Assembly (NCBI RefSeq): GCF_004216715.1
Contig: NZ_SGXG01000001.1
Span: forward strand, 4,386,501-4,450,500
DNA: 64,000 nt
DNA from: Cecembia calidifontis
GTDB taxonomy: Bacteria > Bacteroidota > Bacteroidia > Cytophagales > Cyclobacteriaceae
Direction of reading: 5' to 3'
Of the stretch, positions 43,421-53,335 are shown one piece after another (within the stretch, counting starts at the first letter, position 1; each line of letters begins with the position of its first letter). Below the pieces are notes generated by a model. That model made no database searches. It was not told the DNA's origin and saw nothing but the letters and a program-made list of their open reading frames with translations. The position numbers and the translations under genes are program-made.

Positions 43421-45602
43421 TTATATATTCCACCAATAAGTAAATTTCAATGCAATGGACCTATCCTTTGCCTGAAAGGGTGCAGGTAAATAATTGTCGG
43501 TAAATACGAGGAATATATCCGAAGCAGGCTTGAACCGCTATTGCAACCTGGTATTCATATTGATGTTATCAATCTGCTCATTGTGCTGAAAAAAAGCGGT
43601 CAAAAAGAAATTATTGGTCATGGTCAGGTCAAACTTCGGACTTATCAACCAAAACCTGGTCACATTCCAGGGTTGAGTTAAATGGATTTCATTGTATTTG
43701 GCATTGAGGGTAAGGCTGAAATAAGGTTGTAACCTATACCCTATCTCTCCCGTCGCATTGTAAATTTTCCCATCAGCAAAATCCCCCCCCATTCTGGTTG
43801 AAAAAACATAGGTGAAAATACTTTGGGGCTTGGAAGTGTACTCTGTGCCCCAGGCATACCAACGGTGTTCGGTCCCTTTGGCCAAAGTATCACCAAGAAA
43901 ATTGGTCGCGTCAAAGGGTGCCAATAACTTGATATAATCACGGGCTCCCCACACAACGAGGTTACTTTGAGTTCTAAACCTTACCCGGTAAGAAAGCCAT
44001 GTTTCATTATCGGTTTGATTAAGTTCAGTATCAAAAAACATCCGCGAATTGAATTCAGGGCCATGGCTAAGGATTTTTTTACTTTTTGGAAAAAACAAGT
44101 ATCCAATGGTGGGATGCACCTTACTAAATCCTTTCCTGGGCACAAATCCAACCTCAGCAGTATAATTTTCTGAAACATACTCATGCTGCATGTTCCAATA
44201 CAAATTCCAACTGGTATACCTTAAGTTGGCGGCATATACCAAACCAGATCCATTTTGCAAGGCATTAAAAGATTTTAACACAAATGCTTTTCCGGTCCAA
44301 TGGTTATTGGAAGATGCCAAATTGAATTCCATCCCCACATTCCTGTCAAAATCCGAACATCCCGGTTTGTCCAGGTAAGAAGGAGGCCTGAATATTCCCA
44401 CCTGTCTATTGACAAAAATGGCCCCTATATTGGATCTGGCAAAAACCCTGCGCTGCAAAGAAATGACGGAAAAGTTCTGGGAATCCAATTCCTTCTCCTC
44501 CACTTGGGCAGTTTGCATGGTCATGGCTCCTATCTTCCAGTCTTGATTGATTTTACCGCTCAACCGGGCACCTGCCTGGATAGGGGCATCAAGCCCTATC
44601 CTTCTTGAAAAAAAGGGCCGGATGGTTTCATAGCCAAAATTGGCAAAAAGATCTCCGTTTTCAAGAAAAAACTGTCTTCTTTCGGGAAAGAACAACTCAA
44701 ACCGGTCCAGGTTGGTCACTTGCCTGTCCACCTCTACCTGAGAAAAATCCGGATTGATGGTCAAGTCCAGGTTTTGGGCAGACCCCAAGCCGATTTTGGC
44801 ATCCATTCCATAGTCATAGCGATAAGCAGCAGCACCATTTTCATTTCTCACCTTCCTCATCCCTCCCAATCCATAAGGAATCAGGGAAATATTGGGGGCG
44901 GAAGAAGGAGGCGGATTATCCCATACCAAAATGCCCGTATAGGCAAGGGAAGCTGAGGGAAATTGTCTGGGTACTGGTGCCCAACCGGATTTTTCTGTTG
45001 TTTTTAGATCCATCCGGCTAAAATTAATGCCCCATTCCTTTATTCCGGCTTTATACCGGATGGACTTAAAAGGTATAGCCGCCTCGAAAATCCATTTATC
45101 CTCATAGTTTTTTACTTTGGAAATCCATTTGTTATCCCAGCTTAAATCAACCTTTCCTCCATCATACATGATCCCGTCCCATTGGGCGCCCGCCGCATTG
45201 ACCCCAAAAGAAAAGCCGTTCATCTGATCTTCAAAAGCATCCATGAAAATCAAAAAAATTATCATTTTTCCCAAAAGAAAAATCCCTCCTCAATGACTCC
45301 ACCATATAGGGTCCGTCAACCGCATGGTGATTGACGACCAAAATGTACAGGTTTTTGTCGTCATAGGTCATGCCTACATCTGTTTCCACCCGGGAGAAAC
45401 ACGTATCCATAGGGGTAATCATAAAAAAATCGTTCGCCACCTCTGCCTCCTTCCAGGTATGCTCATCCATGACACCATCCACTGCTATTGGATCAAAAGT
45501 CCTGAAAATATGCAATCTATAGGAAGCGTTGATTTTTTGTCCGATAGCAAAACTTTGGATCCCGGCGAAAAGGAGAACCAAAGGAAAGATTTTTTTCATC
45601 AA
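43421..45602 (-). pseudogene. DUF5916 outer-membrane protein with CBM9-like domain, broken twice
   Basis: From ATG 45602 there is a signal peptide and a CBM9-like domain (FDPIAVDGVMDEHTWKEAEV). The frame runs out in SFGKNDNFFDF; the adjoining frame continues FLIFMDAFEDQMNGFSFGVN, so a T6 run became T7 (A7 on the plus strand, 45252-45258). The long barrel part includes DFSQVEVDRQVTNLDRFELFFPERRQFFLE. It is then cut by TAG at 43538 after NMNTRLQ, where the reading would otherwise go on in frame as RFKPASDIFLVFTDNYLP to a stop at 43421 after TYWWNI. The intact protein would have about 725 residues. Two independent lesions argue for a real pseudogene. Confidence 0.85.
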
Positions 45603-45729
45603 ATAAGGGGAATTGTGCTTGGGTATTCACAAAAATAAGAGTTGTCCTCCGCGAAATGCACCGGAATTCTACCAATGATCAAATTCAGTTAGGAAAGGGC
45701 TTTTTTCAGTGAGTAAAATAAGACTCACG

Positions 45730-46470
45730 CTACAAGCTAGCATCCCAGCTGAAATACCTGCTTCGATAACATTGCATGGCTGTTTCTGCTAATTTAGAAC
45801 TTAGCGAATAATTGGCCACCGCTCCAACTCCCGCTCCGATGATGGGTATCAACTGTGCCAATTTGGCAAGATCCATATAATCTCTATATTCCAATTGAAA
45901 TTCCCTCCAGTTGAACTCCTCTATTCCCCTTGGCAGCTTTTCCACATAATCATCCCAATGCTCAATGATATGAATGGTTTGATTCCGGGTTTCCTGACTT
46001 GAAAAGGCAAGTTTAAAAACATAGAGCATAAAAAGCCTTTCCTCGAATTTTTTAACATCATAACCATAAGCTGCCGAGATCTCAAAAAGCATTTTCATTT
46101 TGATGCTTAAAAAAGCAGGAAAATCTACAAGCCCTAGCCACAGTCCCCCTGCTCCTGTTATCGCTCCTTCTACTGATGCTGCATTTTTATAGATTTTGAT
46201 GATATTTTTGACCTTTTCCTCCCTTTGGGAAAGATTGGACGCTGCAAAAGGTTGAGGTGTAATGTATTTTGTGCCGAATAATACCCCCTTGATCATATTC
46301 TCAATGGCAAAAGTAATGACCTTATGGACTTTTTCAGGAATCAGGTCATTGATGGCTTTCTGCGTTCCTTTTGTCAATTTATTGACAAGAGAAGGACTTT
46401 TCTTGGTTTTATATAACCAAGCCGTCATTTCAGCCAAAGCTATCTCATCGTAATGTTCTGTGTAGGTCAA
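45730..46470 (-). CDS. EcsC family protein
   Basis: 246 residues. The protein shows the EcsC core: VEGAITGAGGLWLGLVDFPAFLSIKMKMLFEISAAYGYD (about 94-132) with the GxxG and D of the family, and a C-terminal amphipathic end (LIPIIGAGVGAVANYSLSSKLAETAMQCYRSRYF). EcsC was named from the B. subtilis ecs operon; its biochemical function is unknown. There is no signal peptide, but two moderately hydrophobic segments suggest contact with membrane. Confidence 0.85.
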   Translation of the reverse strand: MTYTEHYDEIALAEMTAWLYKTKKSPSLVNKLTKGTQKAINDLIPEKVHKVITFAIENMIKGVLFGTKYITPQPFAASNLSQREEKVKNIIKIYKNAASVEGAITGAGGLWLGLVDFPAFLSIKMKMLFEISAAYGYDVKKFEERLFMLYVFKLAFSSQETRNQTIHIIEHWDDYVEKLPRGIEEFNWREFQLEYRDYMDLAKLAQLIPIIGAGVGAVANYSLSSKLAETAMQCYRSRYFSWDASL

Positions 46471-46530
46471 GGAGTATTTCTCATTTCTTTCTTTAAAGAA
46501 ACGATTTTAGCTCGAAATTAATCCCTTGAA

Positions 46531-46920
46531 TCATCCAAATTTCTTCAGATAATTTTCTCCTATGTCCCTTATGACCAAAACCATACCATTACCCAAATCC
46601 AGATAACCATATTCAAAGTTAAACCAGATCAATTTATCCTTTCCAGGTAAAAAATGATGGGTATGGTATTTGAAATTATAGCCCATTAAAGAAAGCCTGT
46701 CTTTTTGAACTTTGACAGATTCTTCACCGTCTCTCAAAACTTTAGATAAAATCCTTCTGTTTCGCATGAGGATATTTTTAATCAAACTCACCTCATCTTC
46801 AACATCTTTTCTCCTTCCGTTATTGTAGCCACTCCTACAATTGTCTCCACAAAATCTCTTGTCCGCCCTACCATAAATCGCCGAATTACAGTAAAGGCAA
46901 TGTCTCTTTAACCTCTGCAT
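46531..46920 (-). CDS. Small zinc-ribbon protein, unknown function
   Basis: 129 residues from the ATG at 46920 (MQRLKRHCLYCNSAIYGRAD); an upstream start adds nine odd residues. The N-terminus has a Cys4 zinc knuckle, CLYC ... FCGDNC, with FC.D.CR.GYNN as in small DUF2116-like proteins. The middle is a charged helix (DVEDEVSLIKNILMRNRRILSKVL), and the C-terminal half is predicted beta. Possibly a nucleic acid-binding or RNA-metabolism protein; I do not recognise a functional family. Confidence 0.6.
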   Translation of the reverse strand: MQRLKRHCLYCNSAIYGRADKRFCGDNCRSGYNNGRRKDVEDEVSLIKNILMRNRRILSKVLRDGEESVKVQKDRLSLMGYNFKYHTHHFLPGKDKLIWFNFEYGYLDLGNGMVLVIRDIGENYLKKFG

Positions 46921-46988
46921 GTAAAAATAATTTAAGTTAACGAACAAATTGTACTGAGACTACTAAGTTAGTCAAAAACAGCTTCACT

Positions 46989-47014
46989 AAAAATACCTAA
47001 TGTTAGGTATTTTT
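46989..47014 (-). terminator. Terminator of acnA
   Basis: AAAAATACCTAA pairs with TTAGGTATTTTT around TG, about 60 bp after the acnA stop on the minus strand. Confidence 0.85.
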
Positions 47015-47075
47015 TCCCCATTTCAAAAGAATAAATCAGTCTTTCATTGTTTTTTCTCCCTAAAATTTCCCATTA

Positions 47076-49850
47076 CTATTTTTTAAGGAAATCCCGAAGG
47101 ACATAATGCAATATCCCTCCATTTTTGTAATATTCAATCTCTATCAGGGAGTCCAATCTGCACAAAACCTCAAATTCAATATCCTTCTTTGCTTCTATGT
47201 TAGCTTTTATTTTCAGCCTTTTCATAGCTGATAATCCATCGCTTATACCCAATATGCTAAAAGTTTCTTTACCAGTTAAACCCAATCTGTCCGCACTATC
47301 TCCCGGAAGGAATTGTAAAGGAAGTATTCCCATCCCAACCAGGTTACTCCTATGTATCCTTTCGTAGCTTTCTGCAAGAACAGCTTTCACTCCTAAAAGA
47401 TTGGCTCCTTTTGCTGCCCAATCTCTTGAGGATCCACTCCCGTATTCTTTGCCTGCCAATACAATCAAAGGGGTATTTTCTCCCCGGTATTTTTGGGAAG
47501 CTTCAAAAACAGTCATCTCCTCACCTGATGGGATATGTAAAGTAAATCCCCCCTCTCTGCTTACCAAGTGGTTTTTGATCCTGACATTGGCAAAAGTACC
47601 ACGTACCATTACCTCATCATTACCCCTTCGGGAGCCATAGGAATTGAAATCTTTCTTTTCTACTCCCCTTTGAATCAGGTACTGCCCAGCGGGGGAATTT
47701 TCAGAAAAAGACCCTGCGGGAGAAATGTGATCTGTGGTTATGGAATCACCAAGTTTGAGCAGTACTTTGGCATCCACAATATCCCTCGGTTCTTCAACAA
47801 CCTCTGAAATACCCTTGAAAAACGGTGCTTCTTTGATATAAGTACTATCCTCAGACCATTGGAAGACCATATCATTGGGAACCTGCAATTGTTGCCAGAT
47901 TTCATTTCCTTCAAATATTTCCCCATAATTCTTTTCAAAATCAGCCGGTGAAAGCACCTTGGACATTACTTCATAAATTTCCTCATTGGAAGGCCATATA
48001 TCCCTGAGATAGACTGGCTCAAGATTTGGATCATAACCAATTGGTTCATGCTGCAAATCCACATCCACTCTTCCCACCAAGGCATAGGCTACTACCAACA
48101 TGGGCGACATCAGGTAATTCATTTTGACCTGTGGATGCACCCTGGCTTCAAAATTCCTGTTGCCTGACAAAACAGCACTAACAACAAGGTCGTATTCCTC
48201 AACGGCTTTTGCGATATGCTTGGGGAGAGGCCCGGAATTTCCAATACAAGAAGTACAACCATAACCTACCACATGAAACCTCAACGCCTCCAAATCATCC
48301 ATTAAATTGGCTTTTTTAAGGTAATCACTGACCACTTTAGAGCCAGGAGCCAATGAGGTCTTTACCCAAGGCTTAACATCCAAACCCCTCTCCCTGGCTT
48401 TTTTGGCCACCAAACCCGCACCCAACATCACCGAAGGATTAGAAGTATTGGTACAAGAAGTGATGGCCGCTATTACAATAGATCCATCATGAAGGACAAA
48501 TTCCTCATTGTGCACCCTCACAGCCACGGTTTTTAATCCTTTATTAGCTTTAGCCTCAACCTCTATATCTACCAAAGCACCAGTCCTACTTTCTGAAGGC
48601 TGACTTCCCCCCTCTCCATACCACCTGCCTACATCCCTTTTATCTATTGGAATGTAAGTTCTACCATGAACTTTTTCCAAGATTTCCCCAAACTTCTGCT
48701 TGAACTCCCGTACCAAGATTTTATCCTGAGGCCGCTTTGGACCGGAAACAGTCGGCTCTACTGATGAAAGATCCAATTCCACAATGGAACTGTATTTTAT
48801 TTTTTCTTCTCCTTCCCTCCACAGCATATTTGACTTACAATAATCTTCCACCAATTGGATTTGATCCTTTGGCCTATTGGTTTTTGCCATATAATCCAAT
48901 GTCCTGTCATCTATTGGAAAATAAGTTACCGTACAGCCGAATTCAGGTGACATATTGGAAATAGTGGCCCGATCGGGGACTGTAAGAGTTTCCAATCCTG
49001 AGCCAAAAACCTCAACAAACTTTCCTACCACACCGTGTTTTCTCAATAATTCTGTAATGGTCAAAACCATATCAGTGGCGGTGGTACCAGGAGGAAGCTT
49101 GCCGGTCAGTTTCAGGCCCACTACCTCTGGCATGATAAAATAAATGGGCTGCCCCAGAATTGCTGCTTCTGCCTCAATGCCTCCCACGCCCCAGGCGACA
49201 ACCCCTATCCCATTGACCATTGGTGTGTGGGAATCTGTGCCTACCAAAGTGTCAGGAAAAACCTTTCCATCCCTTGCAATGACCCCCTGTGCCAAATATT
49301 CCAGATTGACCTGATGACAAATGCCCATACCGGGAGGCACTACTGAAAAATTATCAAAAGCCTTTTGGGCCCATTTCAAAAACTGATAGCGCTCACCATT
49401 TCTTTTATACTCTACTTCTACATTTTTTTGATAGGAATAGTTGGTCCCAAAATAGTCCACCTGAACCGAGTGATCAATCACCAAATCCACGGGAATCAAA
49501 GGATTGATTTTTTCAGGATCTTTTCCCTTTCGTACCGCTTCTGCTCTCAGAGAGGCAATATCGACGACAGCCGGCACCCCTGTAAAATCCTGCATCAGCA
49601 CCCTGGCCGGTTTGAAGGGAATGTCCTTATCAGATGGCTCAGGAGACCATTTGGCCAAAGTTTCAATATGATCCCTGGTAATTCCAAAATCATCAAAATT
49701 CCTCAGTGCATTTTCCAAAAGTACGCGAATGGAAAAAGGAAGGGCATCAATTTGAAATCCTGCTTCCTTCAATACTGCCAAACTCCAGTATTGAAAATTT
49801 CCTTTTTCGGTTTTAAGGGACTTTAGGGCTTTAAAAGGGTCTTGTGACAT
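47076..49850 (-). CDS. acnA: Aconitate hydratase A
   Basis: 924 residues, of AcnA/IRP1 type and length. The three iron-sulfur cluster cysteines are in AITSCTNTSNPS (about residue 465) and GCTSCIGNSG (about 532 and 535). The active-site signature VGTDSHTPMVNG lies near residue 205, and the swivel domain in the C-terminal 200 residues has KEYGSGSSRDWAAKG. It interconverts citrate and isocitrate in the TCA cycle. It stands alone, with its own terminator. Confidence 0.96.
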   Translation of the reverse strand: MSQDPFKALKSLKTEKGNFQYWSLAVLKEAGFQIDALPFSIRVLLENALRNFDDFGITRDHIETLAKWSPEPSDKDIPFKPARVLMQDFTGVPAVVDIASLRAEAVRKGKDPEKINPLIPVDLVIDHSVQVDYFGTNYSYQKNVEVEYKRNGERYQFLKWAQKAFDNFSVVPPGMGICHQVNLEYLAQGVIARDGKVFPDTLVGTDSHTPMVNGIGVVAWGVGGIEAEAAILGQPIYFIMPEVVGLKLTGKLPPGTTATDMVLTITELLRKHGVVGKFVEVFGSGLETLTVPDRATISNMSPEFGCTVTYFPIDDRTLDYMAKTNRPKDQIQLVEDYCKSNMLWREGEEKIKYSSIVELDLSSVEPTVSGPKRPQDKILVREFKQKFGEILEKVHGRTYIPIDKRDVGRWYGEGGSQPSESRTGALVDIEVEAKANKGLKTVAVRVHNEEFVLHDGSIVIAAITSCTNTSNPSVMLGAGLVAKKARERGLDVKPWVKTSLAPGSKVVSDYLKKANLMDDLEALRFHVVGYGCTSCIGNSGPLPKHIAKAVEEYDLVVSAVLSGNRNFEARVHPQVKMNYLMSPMLVVAYALVGRVDVDLQHEPIGYDPNLEPVYLRDIWPSNEEIYEVMSKVLSPADFEKNYGEIFEGNEIWQQLQVPNDMVFQWSEDSTYIKEAPFFKGISEVVEEPRDIVDAKVLLKLGDSITTDHISPAGSFSENSPAGQYLIQRGVEKKDFNSYGSRRGNDEVMVRGTFANVRIKNHLVSREGGFTLHIPSGEEMTVFEASQKYRGENTPLIVLAGKEYGSGSSRDWAAKGANLLGVKAVLAESYERIHRSNLVGMGILPLQFLPGDSADRLGLTGKETFSILGISDGLSAMKRLKIKANIEAKKDIEFEVLCRLDSLIEIEYYKNGGILHYVLRDFLKK

Positions 49851-49961
49851 GGCATTTATCTGTTTTGCGTGAGAATTATCAAAAATACAAGCACCCTAAA
49901 TTTAGCCAATTAAACTGACAACACCAGAAAATCTAAACGGTGTGTTTCAGATAATCCAAAA

Positions 49962-49997
49962 AAATAGGCCAAATTCCTTCAGAAATTTGGCCTATTC
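49962..49997 (-). terminator. Terminator of the mla-type operon
   Basis: AATAGGCCAAATT pairs with AAATTTGGCCTATT around CCTTCAG and is followed on the minus strand by TTTTTTT, about 25 bp after the mlaD-like stop. Confidence 0.85.
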
Positions 49998-50019
49998 CAT
50001 TCAATTTTATTATCCAACA

Positions 50020-50991
50020 TCAATTGCCCTCTTTGGCTTTATTCATTCTCCTGAAGCCTCTTCTAAATGGCCAGGTATATTCCAACGCTTCTAGCCCCCT
50101 GTTAAGGTTCATGGTGGAACTATCCGCATAAATCAAGGTATGCTTCAATCTTGCCGCAAATTCTTCATCATTCAGCACCATCCCCAGAGCATTGTTTTTA
50201 TCATTGAATTTTTCGCTGACCTCATTCAAGCTCTGTGTTAGGATTTTGGCATTGTCCACCGTGGCCTGAAGCCCTTGAGCTGATGACTGTAAGTTTTTAT
50301 ACAGTTCCTTATCATTCATCAGGTCATGAACCAAATTACCCTCTTTGTTTAAATTGGCTGAAAATTTATTCAACTCCACCAACATCCTGTTGCTATTGAC
50401 TGAAGCCCTCTCCAGATTACTCAAGATGCTTTTAAAATTTCCGGCCAGAACACTATCAGTCATTACAGCTCCTACAATCCCTTCTCCTTGCGCAATTTTA
50501 CTTGTCAGGACTTTGAGGTTTTCAGTAATGGTGACCAGGTTTTTATTATTCTCCTGAAGGGTTTCCATCATCTTATCGGTATCCAAAGGCATCTCGGACA
50601 TCAGCCTATCCCCATTTTCTACAGGAGGCGCCTGGGTAGTCCCTCCATAGATGACAATGATTTTATTGCCTATGAGACCATCTGAACTGATCGTAGCTTT
50701 GGAATCCTTTCTGATGTACTCTCTCACCTTCTCCTCCACATTCATCACGATTTCCACCTGGGAATCCCCAAAAAAATTGATTCTCCTGACCGTTCCGATT
50801 TTCACTCCGGAAAACCAAACATTGTTGCCGGTCTGCATACCCGCTACATCATCAAAAACAGCAGTCAGCTGAATACTTCTTACAAATTTTTTCTGTTGCC
50901 CCCCCAAGGTAAGCACCCCTGCCACAAAGATGATAATCCCAATCAGGACGAAGATGCCCACAATGACGGATTTTTTATTATCGTTTCTCAT
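50020..50991 (-). CDS. mlaD: MlaD-type (MCE domain) lipid transport protein
   Basis: 323 residues. A single N-terminal membrane anchor (KKSVIVGIFVLIGIIIFVAGVLTLGG, about 6-31) is followed by an MCE domain (about 37-115: IQLTAVFDDVAGMQTGNNVWFSGVKIGTVRRINFF) and a long alpha-helical C-terminal tail with Asn-rich repeats. It should form hexameric rings in the periplasm that carry phospholipid to or from the inner-membrane complex. It shares its first base with the end of the mlaF-like gene. Confidence 0.9.
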   Translation of the reverse strand: MRNDNKKSVIVGIFVLIGIIIFVAGVLTLGGQQKKFVRSIQLTAVFDDVAGMQTGNNVWFSGVKIGTVRRINFFGDSQVEIVMNVEEKVREYIRKDSKATISSDGLIGNKIIVIYGGTTQAPPVENGDRLMSEMPLDTDKMMETLQENNKNLVTITENLKVLTSKIAQGEGIVGAVMTDSVLAGNFKSILSNLERASVNSNRMLVELNKFSANLNKEGNLVHDLMNDKELYKNLQSSAQGLQATVDNAKILTQSLNEVSEKFNDKNNALGMVLNDEEFAARLKHTLIYADSSTMNLNRGLEALEYTWPFRRGFRRMNKAKEGN

Positions 50992-51740
50992 TATTTGATG
51001 AAATTATAGTCATAGAATGATTTAATGTTAGGATCTGTGGCATTTTCAAATACCTCCTCAAATGATCCCACGGCTTTAAATTGTCCCTCAACCAGAACAG
51101 CCATCCTGTCTCCCGTTACTTTGGCACAGGTTAGGTCATGCGTAATGACGATAGAGGAAGTTTTATATTCTTCCCTTACCTGATTGATCAGGTTGTTGAT
51201 ATCAATACAGGTGATGGGGTCAAGTCCCGCTGTAGGCTCATCATAAAACATGATTTCAGGATTCAGGATCAGCGTCCTTGCCACACCAATCCGCTTTTTT
51301 TGTCCACCGGAAAGCTCTGAAGGCATCTGATTGATGGTCTGGGGAAGGCCCACTGAATCAAGGAGATGCTCTACTTTGTAATCAATTTCTTTCCTGGTAA
51401 GATTTTTTATATTTCTTGTCAGTGGAAATTCAAGATTTTCCCTGACGGTCATACTGTCATAAAGGGCAGAGGCCTGAAAAGCAAACCCTATTTTCAACCT
51501 CAATTGGTTCAGTTCCCTCAAACTTAACTTTGAAAGGTCCTTACCAAGAATATTGATATATCCTTCATCCTGTTTCAAAAGCTGCACCAGGATTTTGATC
51601 AAAACTGATTTCCCACTGCCCGACTTTCCAAGTACGACAAGGTTTTCTCCCTTATAAAGATCAAGATCCACTCCCCGCAAAACGTCATTCTCACCGAAGG
51701 ATTTGTATAATTTTCTGATTTCTATTACCGTCTCCCTCAT
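50991..51740 (-). CDS. mlaF: MlaF-type ABC ATPase of phospholipid transporter
   Basis: 249 residues. Walker A is LGKSGSGKSVL (near 38), the signature LSGGQKKRIGVART, Walker B EIMFYDEPTAGLDP and the switch His in VITHDL. These are close to MlaF and related retrograde lipid transport ATPases. It is cytoplasmic and couples ATP hydrolysis to MlaE. The gene starts 3 bp after the mlaE-like stop and is followed directly by mlaD. Confidence 0.92.
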   Translation of the reverse strand: MRETVIEIRKLYKSFGENDVLRGVDLDLYKGENLVVLGKSGSGKSVLIKILVQLLKQDEGYINILGKDLSKLSLRELNQLRLKIGFAFQASALYDSMTVRENLEFPLTRNIKNLTRKEIDYKVEHLLDSVGLPQTINQMPSELSGGQKKRIGVARTLILNPEIMFYDEPTAGLDPITCIDINNLINQVREEYKTSSIVITHDLTCAKVTGDRMAVLVEGQFKAVGSFEEVFENATDPNIKSFYDYNFIK

Positions 51741-51742
51741 AA

Positions 51743-52543
51743 TTAAGCATATCGTATGGCATTGACTATTTGCAGTGCCAAAAGTTCTTCAATAAATATC
51801 AGGAACATGGACATTACAACTGAAGAGTTAGCCGCTTGTCCTACCCCTTCAGTGCCTTTTGTAGAGTTATACCCTTTATAACAACCCACAATTCCAATGG
51901 TAAACCCAAATACCAAAGACTTGATCACAGAGGAGAAAATATCCAAAAATGAAATGGATTCAAACACCTGAACAAAAAAGGTAGAAAGAGAAACCAGCTC
52001 GTTTTGGTTGACATTGATAAAAGAACCCATCAAAGCCACAAAATCCGTGTACATAACCAATACCGGTATCATGAATGTAGTGGCCAGGGTTCTGGTGATC
52101 ACAAGATATTTGAATGGATTGATTGCAGATACTTCCATCGCGTCTATTTGCTCAGTCACCTTCATGGAGCCCAATTCAGCACCTATACTCGAACCTACTT
52201 TTCCCGCGGCAATAAGCGCTGTCACAAGTGGGCCTAATGCCCTGACTACTGCAATAGATATCAAAGCCGGCAACCAAGAAGTGGCACCAAACTCAGCCAG
52301 AGAGGGCCTGGATTGGTTGGTAAATACAATACCTATGATAAATCCTGTCAGGGAAATCAAGGGCAATGAACGGTAGCCTATTTCATAACACTGCCTTAGA
52401 ATTTCTTTGAACTCATAGGGAGGGAACCAAACCTCCTGAAAAAATCGCTTAACAAAGGCAAAAGCATCTGCCAGACCCCTGAAAAAATTATCCAACTTCT
52501 TGCTTATGACCGGTCGATTGTCTTCCATAAACTCTAAATTCAA
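51743..52543 (-). CDS. mlaE: MlaE-type permease of phospholipid transporter
   Basis: 266 residues. The MlaE/YrbE fold is evident from LISLTGFIIGIVFTNQSRPSLAEFGA, LPALISIAVVRALGPLVTALIAAGKVGSSIGAELGSMKVTEQIDAM (the conserved MlaE signature) and a C-terminal set of helices ending in EELLALQIVNAI. About five to six membrane segments. With MlaF and MlaD it makes the inner-membrane complex; no MlaB or MlaC gene is linked, as is usual outside Proteobacteria. Confidence 0.92.
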   Translation of the reverse strand: MNLEFMEDNRPVISKKLDNFFRGLADAFAFVKRFFQEVWFPPYEFKEILRQCYEIGYRSLPLISLTGFIIGIVFTNQSRPSLAEFGATSWLPALISIAVVRALGPLVTALIAAGKVGSSIGAELGSMKVTEQIDAMEVSAINPFKYLVITRTLATTFMIPVLVMYTDFVALMGSFINVNQNELVSLSTFFVQVFESISFLDIFSSVIKSLVFGFTIGIVGCYKGYNSTKGTEGVGQAANSSVVMSMFLIFIEELLALQIVNAIRYA

Positions 52544-52580
52544 TTCTTTTGAAACGCTAAATTAGGCAAAACAATTGAGC

Positions 52581-52958
52581 TTATGGAACAATCCCCAAAA
52601 TCTCAGCCATAATTTCATTCTTAAGAGGCTTGATCAAAAAACCGGAAACCATGGAATAATTGAGGCTCATCTCAATGTCAACGGGGTCCATGGAGGAGGT
52701 AAGCATTTTAACTTCAATGGTCCTTTCTTTTTGCCTCAATAAGTCTAAAAACTCCCAACCTGTCATCTCAGGCATATTGACATCCAAGATTAAAAGATCC
52801 GCTTCATTACCCTCCAACCACTCTAAAGCTTTGTAGGGATTCTCAAAAAAGAACAGCTCTATTTCCGGTTTCAACCGCTGCAGATTCTTCCGGTTGATCA
52901 TATGTTGGATGGTATCGTCGTCTACAAAAATTATTCTATTAACCATTCTGCTCATCAC
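52581..52958 (-). CDS. Single-domain response regulator
   Basis: 125 residues or 121 from the internal Met (MVNRIIFVDDDTIQHMINRK). The receiver has the acidic pair in FVDDD, the phospho-accepting Asp in LLILDVNMPEMTGWEF (about 59), Thr/Ser in MLTSS and the Lys in FLIKPL. No output domain follows, so it acts by protein contact. No histidine kinase is nearby. It is 37 bp upstream of the mlaE-like gene and could be cotranscribed. Confidence 0.88.
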   Translation of the reverse strand: MMSRMVNRIIFVDDDTIQHMINRKNLQRLKPEIELFFFENPYKALEWLEGNEADLLILDVNMPEMTGWEFLDLLRQKERTIEVKMLTSSMDPVDIEMSLNYSMVSGFLIKPLKNEIMAEILGIVP

Positions 52959-53257
52959 CTTTAACTACAACTTGTGATAAATGTTTTAATTCAATTTGCC
53001 TGGTCTACTACAAGTAAACTAATCGATCAGGAAAAAGTGATTAAAGGTACGAATTAAATGACATTATCATAAACAAGGGATCAAATTTTAAGCCATTTTG
53101 GCTTTTTAGACAAATCTAATTTTTTTAGCCGAAACAAATTAAGTCTTGGCTAATTCGATATTAAACTACAAATTATCAGTCAATTAAAACAAAATACTTC
53201 AATAGAAAATTTAACATTCTTAAGGTTTGACTTAAATCCAAGAAATGGTTGGCAATA
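52959..53257. other. Gene-free stretch upstream of the response regulator
   Basis: About 300 bp, AT-rich, without a visible gene. It should hold the promoter of the regulator and mla genes. No repeat is seen. Confidence 0.3.
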
Positions 53258-53287
53258 AAAAATCCGGCTGAGCATTCAGCCGGATCC
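53258..53287 (-). terminator. Terminator of the nfeD-floA operon
   Basis: ATCCGGCTGA pairs with TCAGCCGGAT around GCAT and is followed on the minus strand by TTTTTTATTG, about 50 bp after the floA stop. Confidence 0.9.
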
Positions 53288-53335
53288 CTATGCATCAAAA
53301 TCTGGTTTTCCGAAATCGGAAATCCTACTTCACAT

